Shown here piece by piece: positions 6,832 to 13,646 of a stretch of 13,646 nt of DNA (position 1 is the first letter of the stretch; each line of letters starts with the position of its first letter). Under the pieces are notes generated by a model, which searched no databases, was not told where the DNA came from, and worked only from the letters and a program-made list of their open reading frames with translations. Location: NCBI GenBank assembly GCA_902766985.1, contig CACXFP010000227.1:1-13646 (forward strand), given 5' to 3'. This DNA is from an uncultured Bacteroidia bacterium (GTDB lineage Bacteria; Bacteroidota; Bacteroidia; Bacteroidales; UBA932). The position numbers and the translations under genes are program-made.

Positions 6832-9363
6832 ATGGATATTGACGACAAGAACAAAGAGGGATTGGAAGGAGGCTTCGGCGGAGTGATTGAACCCGTGGAG
6901 ATTGACCATGAGATGCGTTCGGCGTACATCGATTATTCGATGTCTGTGATCGTGTCCAGGGCCCTTCCGGATGTGAGGGATGGCCTGAAGCCTGTCCAGA
7001 GAAGGGTGCTTTTCGGAATGGACGGCCTGGGGCTCGGATATACCGGACAGACAAAGAAATCCGCCAGGATCGTAGGTGAGGTGCTTGGAAAGTTCCATCC
7101 TCACGGTGACTCCAGCGTATATGACGCAATGGCCCGCCTTGCCCAGAACTGGAACCAGAGGTATCCCCTGGTGTACGGTCAGGGAAACTTCGGTTCCATG
7201 GACGGCGACCCCGTAGCCGCCATGCGATATACCGAGGCGAAGCTGGAAAGACTCTCCGACGACGTCTTGGGCGACCTCGACAAGGATACTGTTGATTTCA
7301 CCCTTAATTTCGACGATACCATAGAGGAGCCCACGGTCCTTCCGACCAAGGCGCCCCTCCTCCTGCTCAACGGTTCATCCGGAATCGCGGTGGGCATGGC
7401 GACGAACATGGCTCCCCACAACCTCGGCGAGGTCTGCGACGCCATCTGCGCATACATCGACAATCCCGATATCGACACCGACGGCCTGATGCAGTATATC
7501 AAGGGCCCCGATTTCCCTACCGGGGGAATCATCCAGGGCGTCAGCGGCATCAAGGAGGCCTATGAGACCGGAAGGGGCCGCGTGGTGGTCCGCTCCAAGA
7601 CAGAGATAGAAGTGGCCGACAACGGCCGCGAGACCATCGTAGTGACCGAGATTCCCTACATGGTCAACAAGAAGGACATGATCGAGAAGATCGGCCAGAT
7701 GGTCGAGGACAAGAAGATAGAAGGCATAACCTACATCAATGACGAAACCTCGCGCGAGGGCGTCAGGGTGGTCATCAGGGTGAAGCAGGGCAGCAACTCC
7801 AGCGTGGTCCTGAACACCCTGTTCAAATACACCCAGCTCCAGTCCAGTTTCGCGATCAACAACGTCGCCCTCGTCAACGGACGTCCCCGGACCCTCTCCC
7901 TCAAGGAGATGCTGGCCAACTTCGTGGATTTCAGGCATGAGGTGGTGGTCCGCAGGACAAAGTTCGAACTTGCGAAGGCCCAGGCGAGGGCCCATATCCT
8001 CGAAGGCCTCCTGAAGGCCATCGACATCATAGACGAAGTCATCGCGACCATCCGCGCATCCAAGAGTCCTGACGAGGCCAAGGCATCCCTCGTGGAGAAA
8101 TTCGCCTTCTCGGAGCTCCAGGCCGCGGCAATCGTGGAGATGAGGCTCCGCCAGCTCACCGGCCTTGAAAGGACGAAGCTCCAGGCAGAATACGACGAGC
8201 TTGAGAAATTCATCGCCCGCTGCAACGAGATTCTCGGCAGCGTCGAAAAGCAGATGGAGGTCATCAAGCAGGAGACCATGGACCTAAAGGCCAGGTACGG
8301 AGACCCCCGCAGGACCGAAATCACCCTTTCCGAGGAAGAGTTCAACCCCGAGGATTTCTATGCCGACGATGACGTTGTGATCACGATCTCCCATCTGGGA
8401 TATATCAAGAGGACTCCTCTGACCGAGTTCCGCATCCAGAACAGGGGCGGGGTCGGAATGAAGGGAAGCACCACCAGGGACGAGGACTTCATCGACCATA
8501 TCTACGTGGCCAACATGCACAGCACGATGATGTTCTTCACCCAGTCCGGCCGCTGCTACTGGCTGAAGGTATGGCAGATTCCCGAAGGCTCCAGGGCTTC
8601 CAAGGGAAGGGCCATCCAGAACGTCCTCAGCATCCCCGACGACAAGATCCTGGCATACATCAACGTTCCTTCGCTGAAGGACAAGGACTTCGTCAACAGC
8701 CACTTCATCGTCCTTGTCACCAGGAGGGGCGTGGTGAAGAAGACTTCCCTGGAGGCGTATTCCAGACCGAAGCAGGGAGGAATCAACGCCGTCAAGCTCA
8801 GGGAAGGGGATGCCCTCATCGATGTCCTCCTTACCAACGGAGGGGAACAGGTGCTCATCGCCGCCCGGAACGGAAGGTGCGTGAGGTTCGAGGAAGAGAA
8901 GACCAGACCCATGGGCAGGGTGTCCACCGGAGTCCGTGGCATCAATATTGAAGAAGACGATGAAGTGATCGGTGCCGTCAGCTACGATCCTTCCGCTCCG
9001 GACGCTTCCGCGCACAGCGTTCTCGTGGTAAGCGAACACGGATTCGGCAAGAGGACTGACTTCGACGAGTACCGTATCACGAACAGGGGCGGAAAGGGTG
9101 TGAAGACCATAAACATCACTGACAAGACCGGCAGTCTCATCGCCATCAAGAACGTGACTGAGCTCAACGATCTCATGATCATCACAAAGTCCGGGCTTAC
9201 CATCAGGATGAAGGTCTCCGACATCAGGCTGGCGGGAAGGGCCACGCAGGGTGTGAAACTCATCAACATCAAGGAAGGGGATTCCATCGCGGCCATTTCC
9301 TGTGTTGAACCGGACGACGAGGGACAGGAAGGACAAGAAGGACAAGAAGAAGATATCAAATAA
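6832..9363 (+). CDS. gyrA: DNA gyrase subunit A
   Basis: The 843-aa product is the DNA-cleaving subunit of gyrase (A2B2 with GyrB), which introduces negative supercoils using ATP. The breakage-reunion domain covers about 28-490: the catalytic tyrosine is Tyr133 in AAMRYTE, and the quinolone-resistance region reads [12 protein letters not shown] (89-100). Ser94 and Asp98, equivalent to E. coli Ser83 and Asp87, are the wild-type, susceptible residues. The C-terminal beta-pinwheel (about 500-820) carries a GyrA box QNRGGVG (536-542), which marks it as gyrase rather than ParC, and a second NRGGKG near the end. The tail (824-843) is acidic with a triple GQE repeat. The ATG at 6832 sits 25 bases after the -7 element. 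It is divergent from clpC and followed 28 bases later by a TPR gene, a common Bacteroidota order. Confidence 0.97.
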   Translation: MDIDDKNKEGLEGGFGGVIEPVEIDHEMRSAYIDYSMSVIVSRALPDVRDGLKPVQRRVLFGMDGLGLGYTGQTKKSARIVGEVLGKFHPHGDSSVYDAMARLAQNWNQRYPLVYGQGNFGSMDGDPVAAMRYTEAKLERLSDDVLGDLDKDTVDFTLNFDDTIEEPTVLPTKAPLLLLNGSSGIAVGMATNMAPHNLGEVCDAICAYIDNPDIDTDGLMQYIKGPDFPTGGIIQGVSGIKEAYETGRGRVVVRSKTEIEVADNGRETIVVTEIPYMVNKKDMIEKIGQMVEDKKIEGITYINDETSREGVRVVIRVKQGSNSSVVLNTLFKYTQLQSSFAINNVALVNGRPRTLSLKEMLANFVDFRHEVVVRRTKFELAKAQARAHILEGLLKAIDIIDEVIATIRASKSPDEAKASLVEKFAFSELQAAAIVEMRLRQLTGLERTKLQAEYDELEKFIARCNEILGSVEKQMEVIKQETMDLKARYGDPRRTEITLSEEEFNPEDFYADDDVVITISHLGYIKRTPLTEFRIQNRGGVGMKGSTTRDEDFIDHIYVANMHSTMMFFTQSGRCYWLKVWQIPEGSRASKGRAIQNVLSIPDDKILAYINVPSLKDKDFVNSHFIVLVTRRGVVKKTSLEAYSRPKQGGINAVKLREGDALIDVLLTNGGEQVLIAARNGRCVRFEEEKTRPMGRVSTGVRGINIEEDDEVIGAVSYDPSAPDASAHSVLVVSEHGFGKRTDFDEYRITNRGGKGVKTINITDKTGSLIAIKNVTELNDLMIITKSGLTIRMKVSDIRLAGRATQGVKLINIKEGDSIAAISCVEPDDEGQEGQEGQEEDIK
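9322..9348 (+). repeat. gyrA: Three 9-base tandem units encoding (Gly-Gln-Glu)x3 in the GyrA tail
   Basis: Three consecutive units of GGACA(G/A)GAA encode residues 831-839 of GyrA, just before its stop. The units differ by a single base. Being in-frame multiples of three, copy-number change would alter only the length of the acidic tail. Confidence 0.8.
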
Positions 9364-9391
9364 ACTGTATAACCATTCAATTCAGATTGAC

Positions 9392-10711
9392 ATGAAAAAG
9401 ATTATGCTCGCGCTGGCTGTCCTCGCAACGATGCAGGTTGCCAATGCACAAGTTAAAAGCGCAGCTGACGCCGCTTCCATCATAAGCAAGGCCCAGGCAG
9501 CTGCCGATAACCCCAAGAAGGCCGCCAAGGCCGCCACGTGGATGGCTCTCGGCAAGGCTTATATCGATGCATACAACGGTCCTACCGGCAATGCTTATGT
9601 CGGCGCTCCCAAGGAAGAGCTCAAGATCCTCATGGGCAGCATGAAACCTGTCGCCTCTTCCGTCGTGAACATCCAGGGACAGCAGTATGAAAAGGACGAG
9701 TATGAGAACATGAACCTCTATTTCGCCGACGGCAGGGTCGCCTTCATGGAGGTTACCAAACCGTTCTGCGAGAACGCCCTTGAAAAGGCCGTGGAGGCAT
9801 ATGCAAAGGCTGCCGAGGTGGAGCCCAAGGGATCCAAGACCAAGGATATCAACATGGCGCTTACCGACATCAACAACAAGTTCGTCAATGACGCCTACGC
9901 CAAGTTCAGCCTCGGCGACATAGCCGGAGCGAAGGCAGACTTCGCTTCCGCTGTGAAGGCCATGGCCACCGCCCCCCTCTCCCAGATCGACACCAATTCC
10001 CTCTACAATGTGGGCTTCACAGCACACGCACTCGGTCAGTGGGAAGAGGCCAGGAAGGTATTCGAGGAGTGCATCGGCTACGGCTACAAGGGTAATGACG
10101 GAGACGCCTATGCAAAGGCTGCCGACTGCGCCACCAGGCTCGGAGACGATGCCGCTGCCAAGGGCTACCTTGAGGCTGGTTTCCAGGCATATCCCCAGAG
10201 CCAGAGCATCCTCATCGGTCTCATCAACTACTACATCAGCAGCAAGGAAAGCCCTGAGAAACTCTTCGTCCTCCTCGATGAGGCCAAGAAGAACGAGCCT
10301 GACAACGCTTCCCTCTACTATGTGGAAGGAAACATCTACTCCCAGCTCGGTGACAATGAAAAGGCCGTAGCCGCCTACAGGAAATGCAACGAGGTCAATC
10401 CCAACTACGAATATGGCTACATCGGAGAGGGTGTCATGCATTACAGCAATGCCGTGAAGATCCAGGACGAGGCTTCCAAGGAGCTGGACGATGCCAAGTA
10501 CATGGTCCTGGTAAAGCAGTTCGAGGAAGAGCTCAAGGGCTGCATAGCTCCTTTCGAGAAGGCATTCGAGATCACATCCGACGAGGCCCTCAAGGTGAAT
10601 ATCGCAGAGTATCTGAAGAACGCCTACTACCGCTTCCGCGAAGAAAGCGATACCTACAAGAACGGCTATGACAAATACGACAAGATCGTAGCCGAAGGCA
10701 GGGCTGAATAA
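9392..10711 (+). CDS. Exported tetratricopeptide-repeat protein
   Basis: The 439-aa protein starts with a clear signal peptide (MKKIMLALAVLATMQVANAQ, cleavage at about 18-20), so it is periplasmic or outer-membrane associated. This fixes the start at 9392; the same frame is open back to 9302 but that stretch overlaps gyrA and is lysine-rich, unlike a signal peptide. Several TPR-like helix pairs are visible at about 160-191, 202-235, 238-268 and 305-338. The best is YYVEGNIYSQLGDNEKAVAA (309-328). TPRs are protein-protein scaffolds; no enzymatic motif is seen and the partner is unknown. No -7 element lies in the 28-base gap after gyrA, so it is probably read through from the gyrA promoter. The gyrA-TPR arrangement is recurrent in Bacteroidota. 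Confidence 0.85.
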   Translation: MKKIMLALAVLATMQVANAQVKSAADAASIISKAQAAADNPKKAAKAATWMALGKAYIDAYNGPTGNAYVGAPKEELKILMGSMKPVASSVVNIQGQQYEKDEYENMNLYFADGRVAFMEVTKPFCENALEKAVEAYAKAAEVEPKGSKTKDINMALTDINNKFVNDAYAKFSLGDIAGAKADFASAVKAMATAPLSQIDTNSLYNVGFTAHALGQWEEARKVFEECIGYGYKGNDGDAYAKAADCATRLGDDAAAKGYLEAGFQAYPQSQSILIGLINYYISSKESPEKLFVLLDEAKKNEPDNASLYYVEGNIYSQLGDNEKAVAAYRKCNEVNPNYEYGYIGEGVMHYSNAVKIQDEASKELDDAKYMVLVKQFEEELKGCIAPFEKAFEITSDEALKVNIAEYLKNAYYRFREESDTYKNGYDKYDKIVAEGRAE

Positions 10712-10737
10712 GCTTGGCCGTCAGGAAAATATGACAA

Positions 10738-11685
10738 TCAACGGCCTTCCTTTCCGAAGGCCTTGATTATTTTGGTCACCAGGGGGTGTCGGACGATGTC
10801 ATTGTCTGTGAAGATGACGGTTCCGATGCCCTTGATGTTTTTCAGCATGTTCATACCGCTGATGAAGCCGGAGTCCGCCTTGTTGGGAAGGTCGACCTGG
10901 GTCGCATCTCCGGTGACGATGAATTTGGCATCGTTGCCCATCCTGGTAAGGAACATCTTGAGCTGTCCGATGTTTGTGTTCTGGGCCTCGTCGAGTATGA
11001 CGCAGGCGCGGTCGAGGGTGCGTCCCCTCATATAGGCCAGGGGGGCGATCTCGATGGTTCCGTCATTCATGAATTCCTGGAGTCGTTTTACCGGAATCAT
11101 GTCTCCGAGGGCGTCGTAGAGGGGAAGTAGATACGGGTCGAGTTTTTCCTTCAGGTCTCCCGGGAGGAAGCCCAGCCTCTCCCCGGCTTCCACGGCGGGG
11201 CGGGTGAGGATGATTTTCTTTACTTCCCTGTTCTTGAGGGCCCTGACCGCAAGGGCTATCGCTATGTAGGTCTTGCCTGTTCCCGCAGGTCCGGCGGCGA
11301 AGACCAGGTCGTTGTTGAAATAGGCCCTGACCATCTCCTGCTGGCGGGCGTTCCTTGCCCTTATCGGCTTTCCGTCGGTTCCATGTACTATGACAGCGTC
11401 TCCGTGGAGGGCGAAATCATGTGAGGAAGAGCTTTCGTCAAAGAGGGATTCCACATCATAGGAGGTCAGACCCGGCTTCTTACGGGCCTTGGAGATGAGT
11501 TCCCCGAACTTTTTCTCGAATTCCGCAGCCTTTTCCTGCGTGCCTTCGACGAGGATCTCATTTCCTCTCGCAACTACTTTTATCCCGGGAAAATATGTCA
11601 GGAATTCTTCAAGTACCCTGTTCCCGGCTCCATAGACGGCGATGGGGTCTATCCCTTCCAGTATGATGGTTTTCTTCATTGGCAT
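10738..11685 (-). CDS. PhoH family ATPase (PhoL/YbeZ-like)
   Basis: The 315-aa cytosolic protein has an N-terminal KH-like region (about 1-95) followed by a PhoH P-loop NTPase domain. Motifs seen are Walker A GPAGTGKT (132-139), TRPAVEAGERLGFLPGD (161-177), Walker B VILDEAQN (229-236), the sensor-type GDATQVDLP (259-267) and DNDIVRHPLV (294-303) with Arg299. These helicase-like ATPases are linked to RNA and ribosome metabolism; E. coli YbeZ works with the endonuclease YbeY. PhoH was first described as phosphate-starvation inducible, but nothing here shows Pho control. Two starts are possible: ATG at 11685 (MPMKK) or 11679 (MKK). The -7 element at 11700-11707 leaves a very short leader for the first, so 11679 may be the true start. 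It is convergent with the TPR gene (26-base gap) and divergent from the SPOR gene. Confidence 0.92.
   Translation of the reverse strand: MPMKKTIILEGIDPIAVYGAGNRVLEEFLTYFPGIKVVARGNEILVEGTQEKAAEFEKKFGELISKARKKPGLTSYDVESLFDESSSSHDFALHGDAVIVHGTDGKPIRARNARQQEMVRAYFNNDLVFAAGPAGTGKTYIAIALAVRALKNREVKKIILTRPAVEAGERLGFLPGDLKEKLDPYLLPLYDALGDMIPVKRLQEFMNDGTIEIAPLAYMRGRTLDRACVILDEAQNTNIGQLKMFLTRMGNDAKFIVTGDATQVDLPNKADSGFISGMNMLKNIKGIGTVIFTDNDIVRHPLVTKIIKAFGKEGR
10743..10762 (+). terminator. Possible intrinsic terminator for the gyrA-TPR unit
   Basis: GGCCTTC at 10743-10749 pairs perfectly with GAAGGCC at 10756-10762 around a six-base loop, followed on the plus strand by TTGATTATTTTGG, a moderately T-rich tract. 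It starts 32 bases after the TPR stop and lies inside the 3' end of the convergent phoH-like gene. An alternative weaker stem pairs GGCCGT (10716-10721) with ACGGCC (10741-10746). Coding constraint on the PhoH C-terminus could also explain the hairpin. Confidence 0.4.
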
Positions 11686-11699
11686 CGGTTATTATGGTG

Positions 11700-11707
11700 C
11701 AAATATA
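11700..11707 (-). promoter_or_regulatory. Bacteroidota -7 promoter element for the PhoH-family gene
   Basis: The minus strand reads TATATTTG, an exact TAnnTTTG match, 14 bases before the ATG at 11685 and 20 before the ATG at 11679. No clear -33 TTTG was found at the expected distance. Confidence 0.6.
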
Positions 11708-11734
11708 ATCTTTTATTTTGACCCGGATCCATTC

Positions 11735-11765
11735 TTGCTAAACTTGAGTTATTTAAGTATTTTTG
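11735..11765 (+). promoter_or_regulatory. Bacteroidota promoter (-33 TTG, -7 TATTTTTG) for the SPOR-M28 unit
   Basis: TTG at 11735-11737, a 20-base spacer and TATTTTTG at 11758-11765 match the -33/-7 layout. The ATG at 11788 lies 22 bases downstream. An in-frame TTG at 11773 would sit at or near the transcription start and would put five polar residues before the signal peptide, so it is not used as the start here. Confidence 0.68.
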
Positions 11766-11787
11766 CAGAATATTGGATAATTGTGCC

Positions 11788-12306
11788 ATGAAAACCAAGT
11801 CATTCGCTTTTGCAGCCTTGCTTTGCATCCTCCTGTCAGCGGAAGGGTGTGATTTCCTGAGGTCAGTATCCGGCCGTCCCACTTCGAGGGACATCCAGAA
11901 AAAAGCGGAACTGATCCAGAGGGAACTTGACCGCAAGACAGCTTCCCTTGATTCCATGAAAAGGATCGAGAAGCAGCTCAAGGATTCCCTTGCCTACATG
12001 GACTCCCTCAAGCAGTTGAAGGGCACCGTCCTGAATCCGTCCAAGCTCGGGGGACTGTATACCACCAAACTGGAAAGTAAATTCTACATCGTCATCGGCG
12101 CTTTCCGCGAAAGGGTCAATGCCGAGACACTTGTGAAGAAGGTTTCCGCCCAGGGGTATCCGGCGACCCTCATCAGTTTCCGCAACGGTTATAACGTGGT
12201 CGGGATATGCCCTTCCAATACCCCCCAGGCTATCTATGATACGCTTAAGGAAGTGAGGGAAAAGGATTTCTGTCCGGATGACGTCTGGGTGCTGATGAAC
12301 GAATGA
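11788..12306 (+). CDS. SPOR-domain coiled-coil protein, probable lipoprotein
   Basis: The 172-aa product has an N-terminal hydrophobic segment (6-18) ending at Cys21 in SAEGC, a relaxed lipobox, so it is probably an outer-membrane lipoprotein; ordinary signal-peptidase cleavage is the alternative. A charged heptad-like region (about 34-78) predicts a coiled coil. The C-terminal SPOR domain (about 96-172) shows FYIVIGAF (99-106), the NAETLVKKV helix (111-119), GYPATLIS (123-130), a GYNVVGI strand (134-140) and the closing DVWVL (165-169). SPOR domains bind denuded glycan strands of peptidoglycan, often at the division septum, so a role in anchoring or sensing the cell wall is likely. Its stop overlaps the start of the next gene by four bases (ATGA), so the two products may act together in the envelope. 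Confidence 0.87.
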   Translation: MKTKSFAFAALLCILLSAEGCDFLRSVSGRPTSRDIQKKAELIQRELDRKTASLDSMKRIEKQLKDSLAYMDSLKQLKGTVLNPSKLGGLYTTKLESKFYIVIGAFRERVNAETLVKKVSAQGYPATLISFRNGYNVVGICPSNTPQAIYDTLKEVREKDFCPDDVWVLMNE

Positions 12307-13646
12307 GGATGAAAAGCTTATACGTGATCATAGCGGTTTCCCTGGCCGCCCTTTTCCTTGCATCGCCGGTTTCCGGACAGTACAGGGACGGACGTTCATA
12401 CGTGGACCTCAACGACAGCGAGACTGTTTCGGCCCTCAAGAAGCATGTCCGGATATTGGCTTCGGACGCGATGGAGGGGCGGAAGGCAGGTTCTCCAGGG
12501 GAGGAAGCCGCCGCCGATTACCTGACCCAGGCGTTCAAGGACTGCGACATAGACCTTCTGAGCGGAGACCATGGGGATGTGTTCGGAATGCGCATGAGCA
12601 ACGGCGACACGATAGCCTCCAGGAATGTGATCGGATTTATCCCGGGCTACGACAAGCAGGTGAGGGGAGAGTACATCGTCATCGGTGCAAGGCTCGACAA
12701 TCTGGGCACGGAAACCATGACGGTTGACGGGGCTCAGGTCGAAAAGATATACAACGGCGCCAACGGCAACGCTTCCGGCCTCGCCATGCTCATAGAACTC
12801 GGCCGCAAGCTGAGGACGAACAGCGTGCTCATGCGCCGGTCCGTCCTGCTCATGGGTTTCGGCGATTCCCGTAACATGAATGCCGGTTCATGGTACTTCC
12901 TCAACAGGGCTTTCACCGACGTGGACAACATAGTGGCGATGGTGAACCTGGACATGCTGGGTACCGGGAACAGCGGTTTCTACGCTTACACGGCATCCAA
13001 TCCGGACATGAACGCGATCATATCTTCGGTCAACTCCACCCTTCAGCCCATCTTTCCCGAGGTGACGACTTCCGAACCATATCCCTCCGACCACAGGTCG
13101 TTCTATGACAAGAGGATACCTTCGGTGTACTTCACTACCGGCAGATACTCCGAGCATGACACTCCGAAGGATGTCGAGAACATAATCGATTATGCCGACA
13201 TGGAGAGGGAGCTTGAGTACATCTACAGCTTCTCCATTGCGCTCGCTTCCACGGACCATGCTCCAGCCTTCGATTCCACCGTTGCCAGTGCGCGTGCAGG
13301 CGGCGGTGCCATTCCGTATTACGACTGTGACCGCAAACCTACCTTCCTCGGAAGCCCCGATCCGGCGAAATTCCTCCAGACGTGGGTGTATCACTATCTG
13401 AAATATCCGGATGATGCCGTGAGGAACGGCATCCAGGGCCGTGTGCTCGTGGATTTCGTGATAGACGAGAAAGGAAAGGTGACCGACGTCAAGGTCCTGA
13501 AGGGAGTGGATCCGCTTCTCGATAACGAAGCCGTAAGGGTGATAAGCGCTTCTCCGGATTGGAAACCTGGGACCGTCAGGGGAAAGAAGGTCAAGTCGAG
13601 GATGTCCCTTTATGTGGAGTTCCGGCTGAAGGAAAGGAAGAAATAA
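12303..13646 (+). CDS. M28 peptidase-like protein with C-terminal TonB domain; active site appears degenerate
   Basis: The 447-aa product has an N-terminal hydrophobic signal (7-21, possible cleavage near SGQ at 24-26), an M28 zinc-peptidase fold (about 42-320) and a TonB C-terminal domain (about 343-443). M28 landmarks include LASDAMEGR (52-60), NASG (156-159), VNLDMLG (214-220), SDHRSF (262-267) and HDTPKD (285-290). Compared with active M28 enzymes, the first zinc His is Arg130 (GARLDN), the bridging Asp is Gly155 (GANGNASG), and the catalytic/ligand Glu pair is Ser189-Arg190 (GDSRNMNAGS). Only Asp217 and His285 remain, so hydrolysis seems unlikely. The TonB part has KPTFLGS, YPDDAV, GIQGRVLVDFVIDEKGKV and WKPG but no Pro-rich spacer before it, so it is not a classical energy transducer. 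Start: ATG at 12303 overlaps the SPOR stop; ATG at 12309 is also possible. The stop is the last codon of the window. Confidence 0.87.
   Translation: MRMKSLYVIIAVSLAALFLASPVSGQYRDGRSYVDLNDSETVSALKKHVRILASDAMEGRKAGSPGEEAAADYLTQAFKDCDIDLLSGDHGDVFGMRMSNGDTIASRNVIGFIPGYDKQVRGEYIVIGARLDNLGTETMTVDGAQVEKIYNGANGNASGLAMLIELGRKLRTNSVLMRRSVLLMGFGDSRNMNAGSWYFLNRAFTDVDNIVAMVNLDMLGTGNSGFYAYTASNPDMNAIISSVNSTLQPIFPEVTTSEPYPSDHRSFYDKRIPSVYFTTGRYSEHDTPKDVENIIDYADMERELEYIYSFSIALASTDHAPAFDSTVASARAGGGAIPYYDCDRKPTFLGSPDPAKFLQTWVYHYLKYPDDAVRNGIQGRVLVDFVIDEKGKVTDVKVLKGVDPLLDNEAVRVISASPDWKPGTVRGKKVKSRMSLYVEFRLKERKK

Noticed and set aside
8284..9345. Long antisense open frame (353 codons) across the gyrA C-terminal half; similar long antisense frames at 2006-2920 and 9377-10441.
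   Set aside because: Each lies fully opposite a strongly supported gene with recognisable family motifs, has no recognisable domain, and has no promoter or natural start context. The codon bias of the real strand explains them.
6832..9363. Calling the type II topoisomerase subunit parC.
   Set aside because: A GyrA box (QNRGGVG) and a full pinwheel are present, and the sequence follows gyrase motifs throughout.
9302..9391. Extension of the TPR protein upstream to an ATG inside gyrA.
   Set aside because: The extra 30 residues are Lys/Asp-rich and read out of frame through the gyrA tail; a perfect signal peptide begins at 9392.
11773..11787. TTG start five codons upstream for the SPOR protein.
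   Set aside because: It adds polar residues before the signal sequence and lies at the predicted transcription start.
1..13646. Search for CRISPR arrays, tRNA/rRNA genes, insertion sequences, attachment sites, toxin-antitoxin or defence genes.
   Set aside because: No regularly spaced repeats, transposase motifs, cloverleaf-like segments or defence domains were seen. Intergenic space is short and explained by promoters and terminators. No gene-free stretch exceeds 300 bases.

Overview
This window looks like ordinary chromosomal backbone of a Bacteroidota (order Bacteroidales) bacterium of moderately high G+C. The main clues are: TAnnTTTG-type -7 promoter elements upstream of all six transcription units whose 5' end lies in the window; a DUF4293 protein; the gyrA-then-TPR-protein gene order; a GyrA box of the form QNRGGVG; a TonB C-terminal domain of Bacteroidota type; and starts without a strong Shine-Dalgarno sequence. 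AGG is visibly a preferred arginine codon. I cannot fix the genus from sequence alone; gut Bacteroidales lineages are the natural suspects.

Layout. (i) 1-1414, minus: a uridine phosphorylase-family nucleoside phosphorylase runs into a 3'-truncated acyltransferase-3 membrane protein through a one-base TAATG stop/start overlap. (ii) 1505-2914, plus: a four-helix DUF4293 membrane protein and, 12 bases on, an exported alpha/beta-hydrolase (esterase/lipase type). The unit ends at a strong bidirectional hairpin terminator whose loop holds the stop codon. (iii) 6680-2947, minus: clpC and an exported histidine acid phosphatase joined by a 4-base ATGA overlap. (iv) 6832-10711, plus: gyrA and an exported TPR protein, divergent from clpC. 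(v) 11685-10738, minus: a PhoH-family ATPase. (vi) 11788-13646, plus: a coiled-coil SPOR-domain protein, probably a lipoprotein, coupled by an ATGA overlap to a M28-peptidase-like protein that carries a C-terminal TonB domain.

How the genes work together. Most are housekeeping (DNA supercoiling, protein quality control, nucleoside salvage, RNA-linked PhoH ATPase) or envelope functions (hydrolase, phosphatase, TPR, SPOR and M28-TonB proteins). Divergent pairs share short intergenic promoter regions with back-to-back -7 elements and short predicted 5' leaders.

I find no mobile element, CRISPR array, rRNA, tRNA or defence island. The points most worth a second look are three. The M28 domain of the last gene appears to have lost most of its zinc ligands and its catalytic glutamate while being fused to a TonB domain. 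The ClpC lacks the middle (M) domain and so resembles ClpA in architecture while keeping a ClpP-docking loop. The clpC and phosphatase genes are coupled by overlap. No complete new system can be claimed from the sequence.
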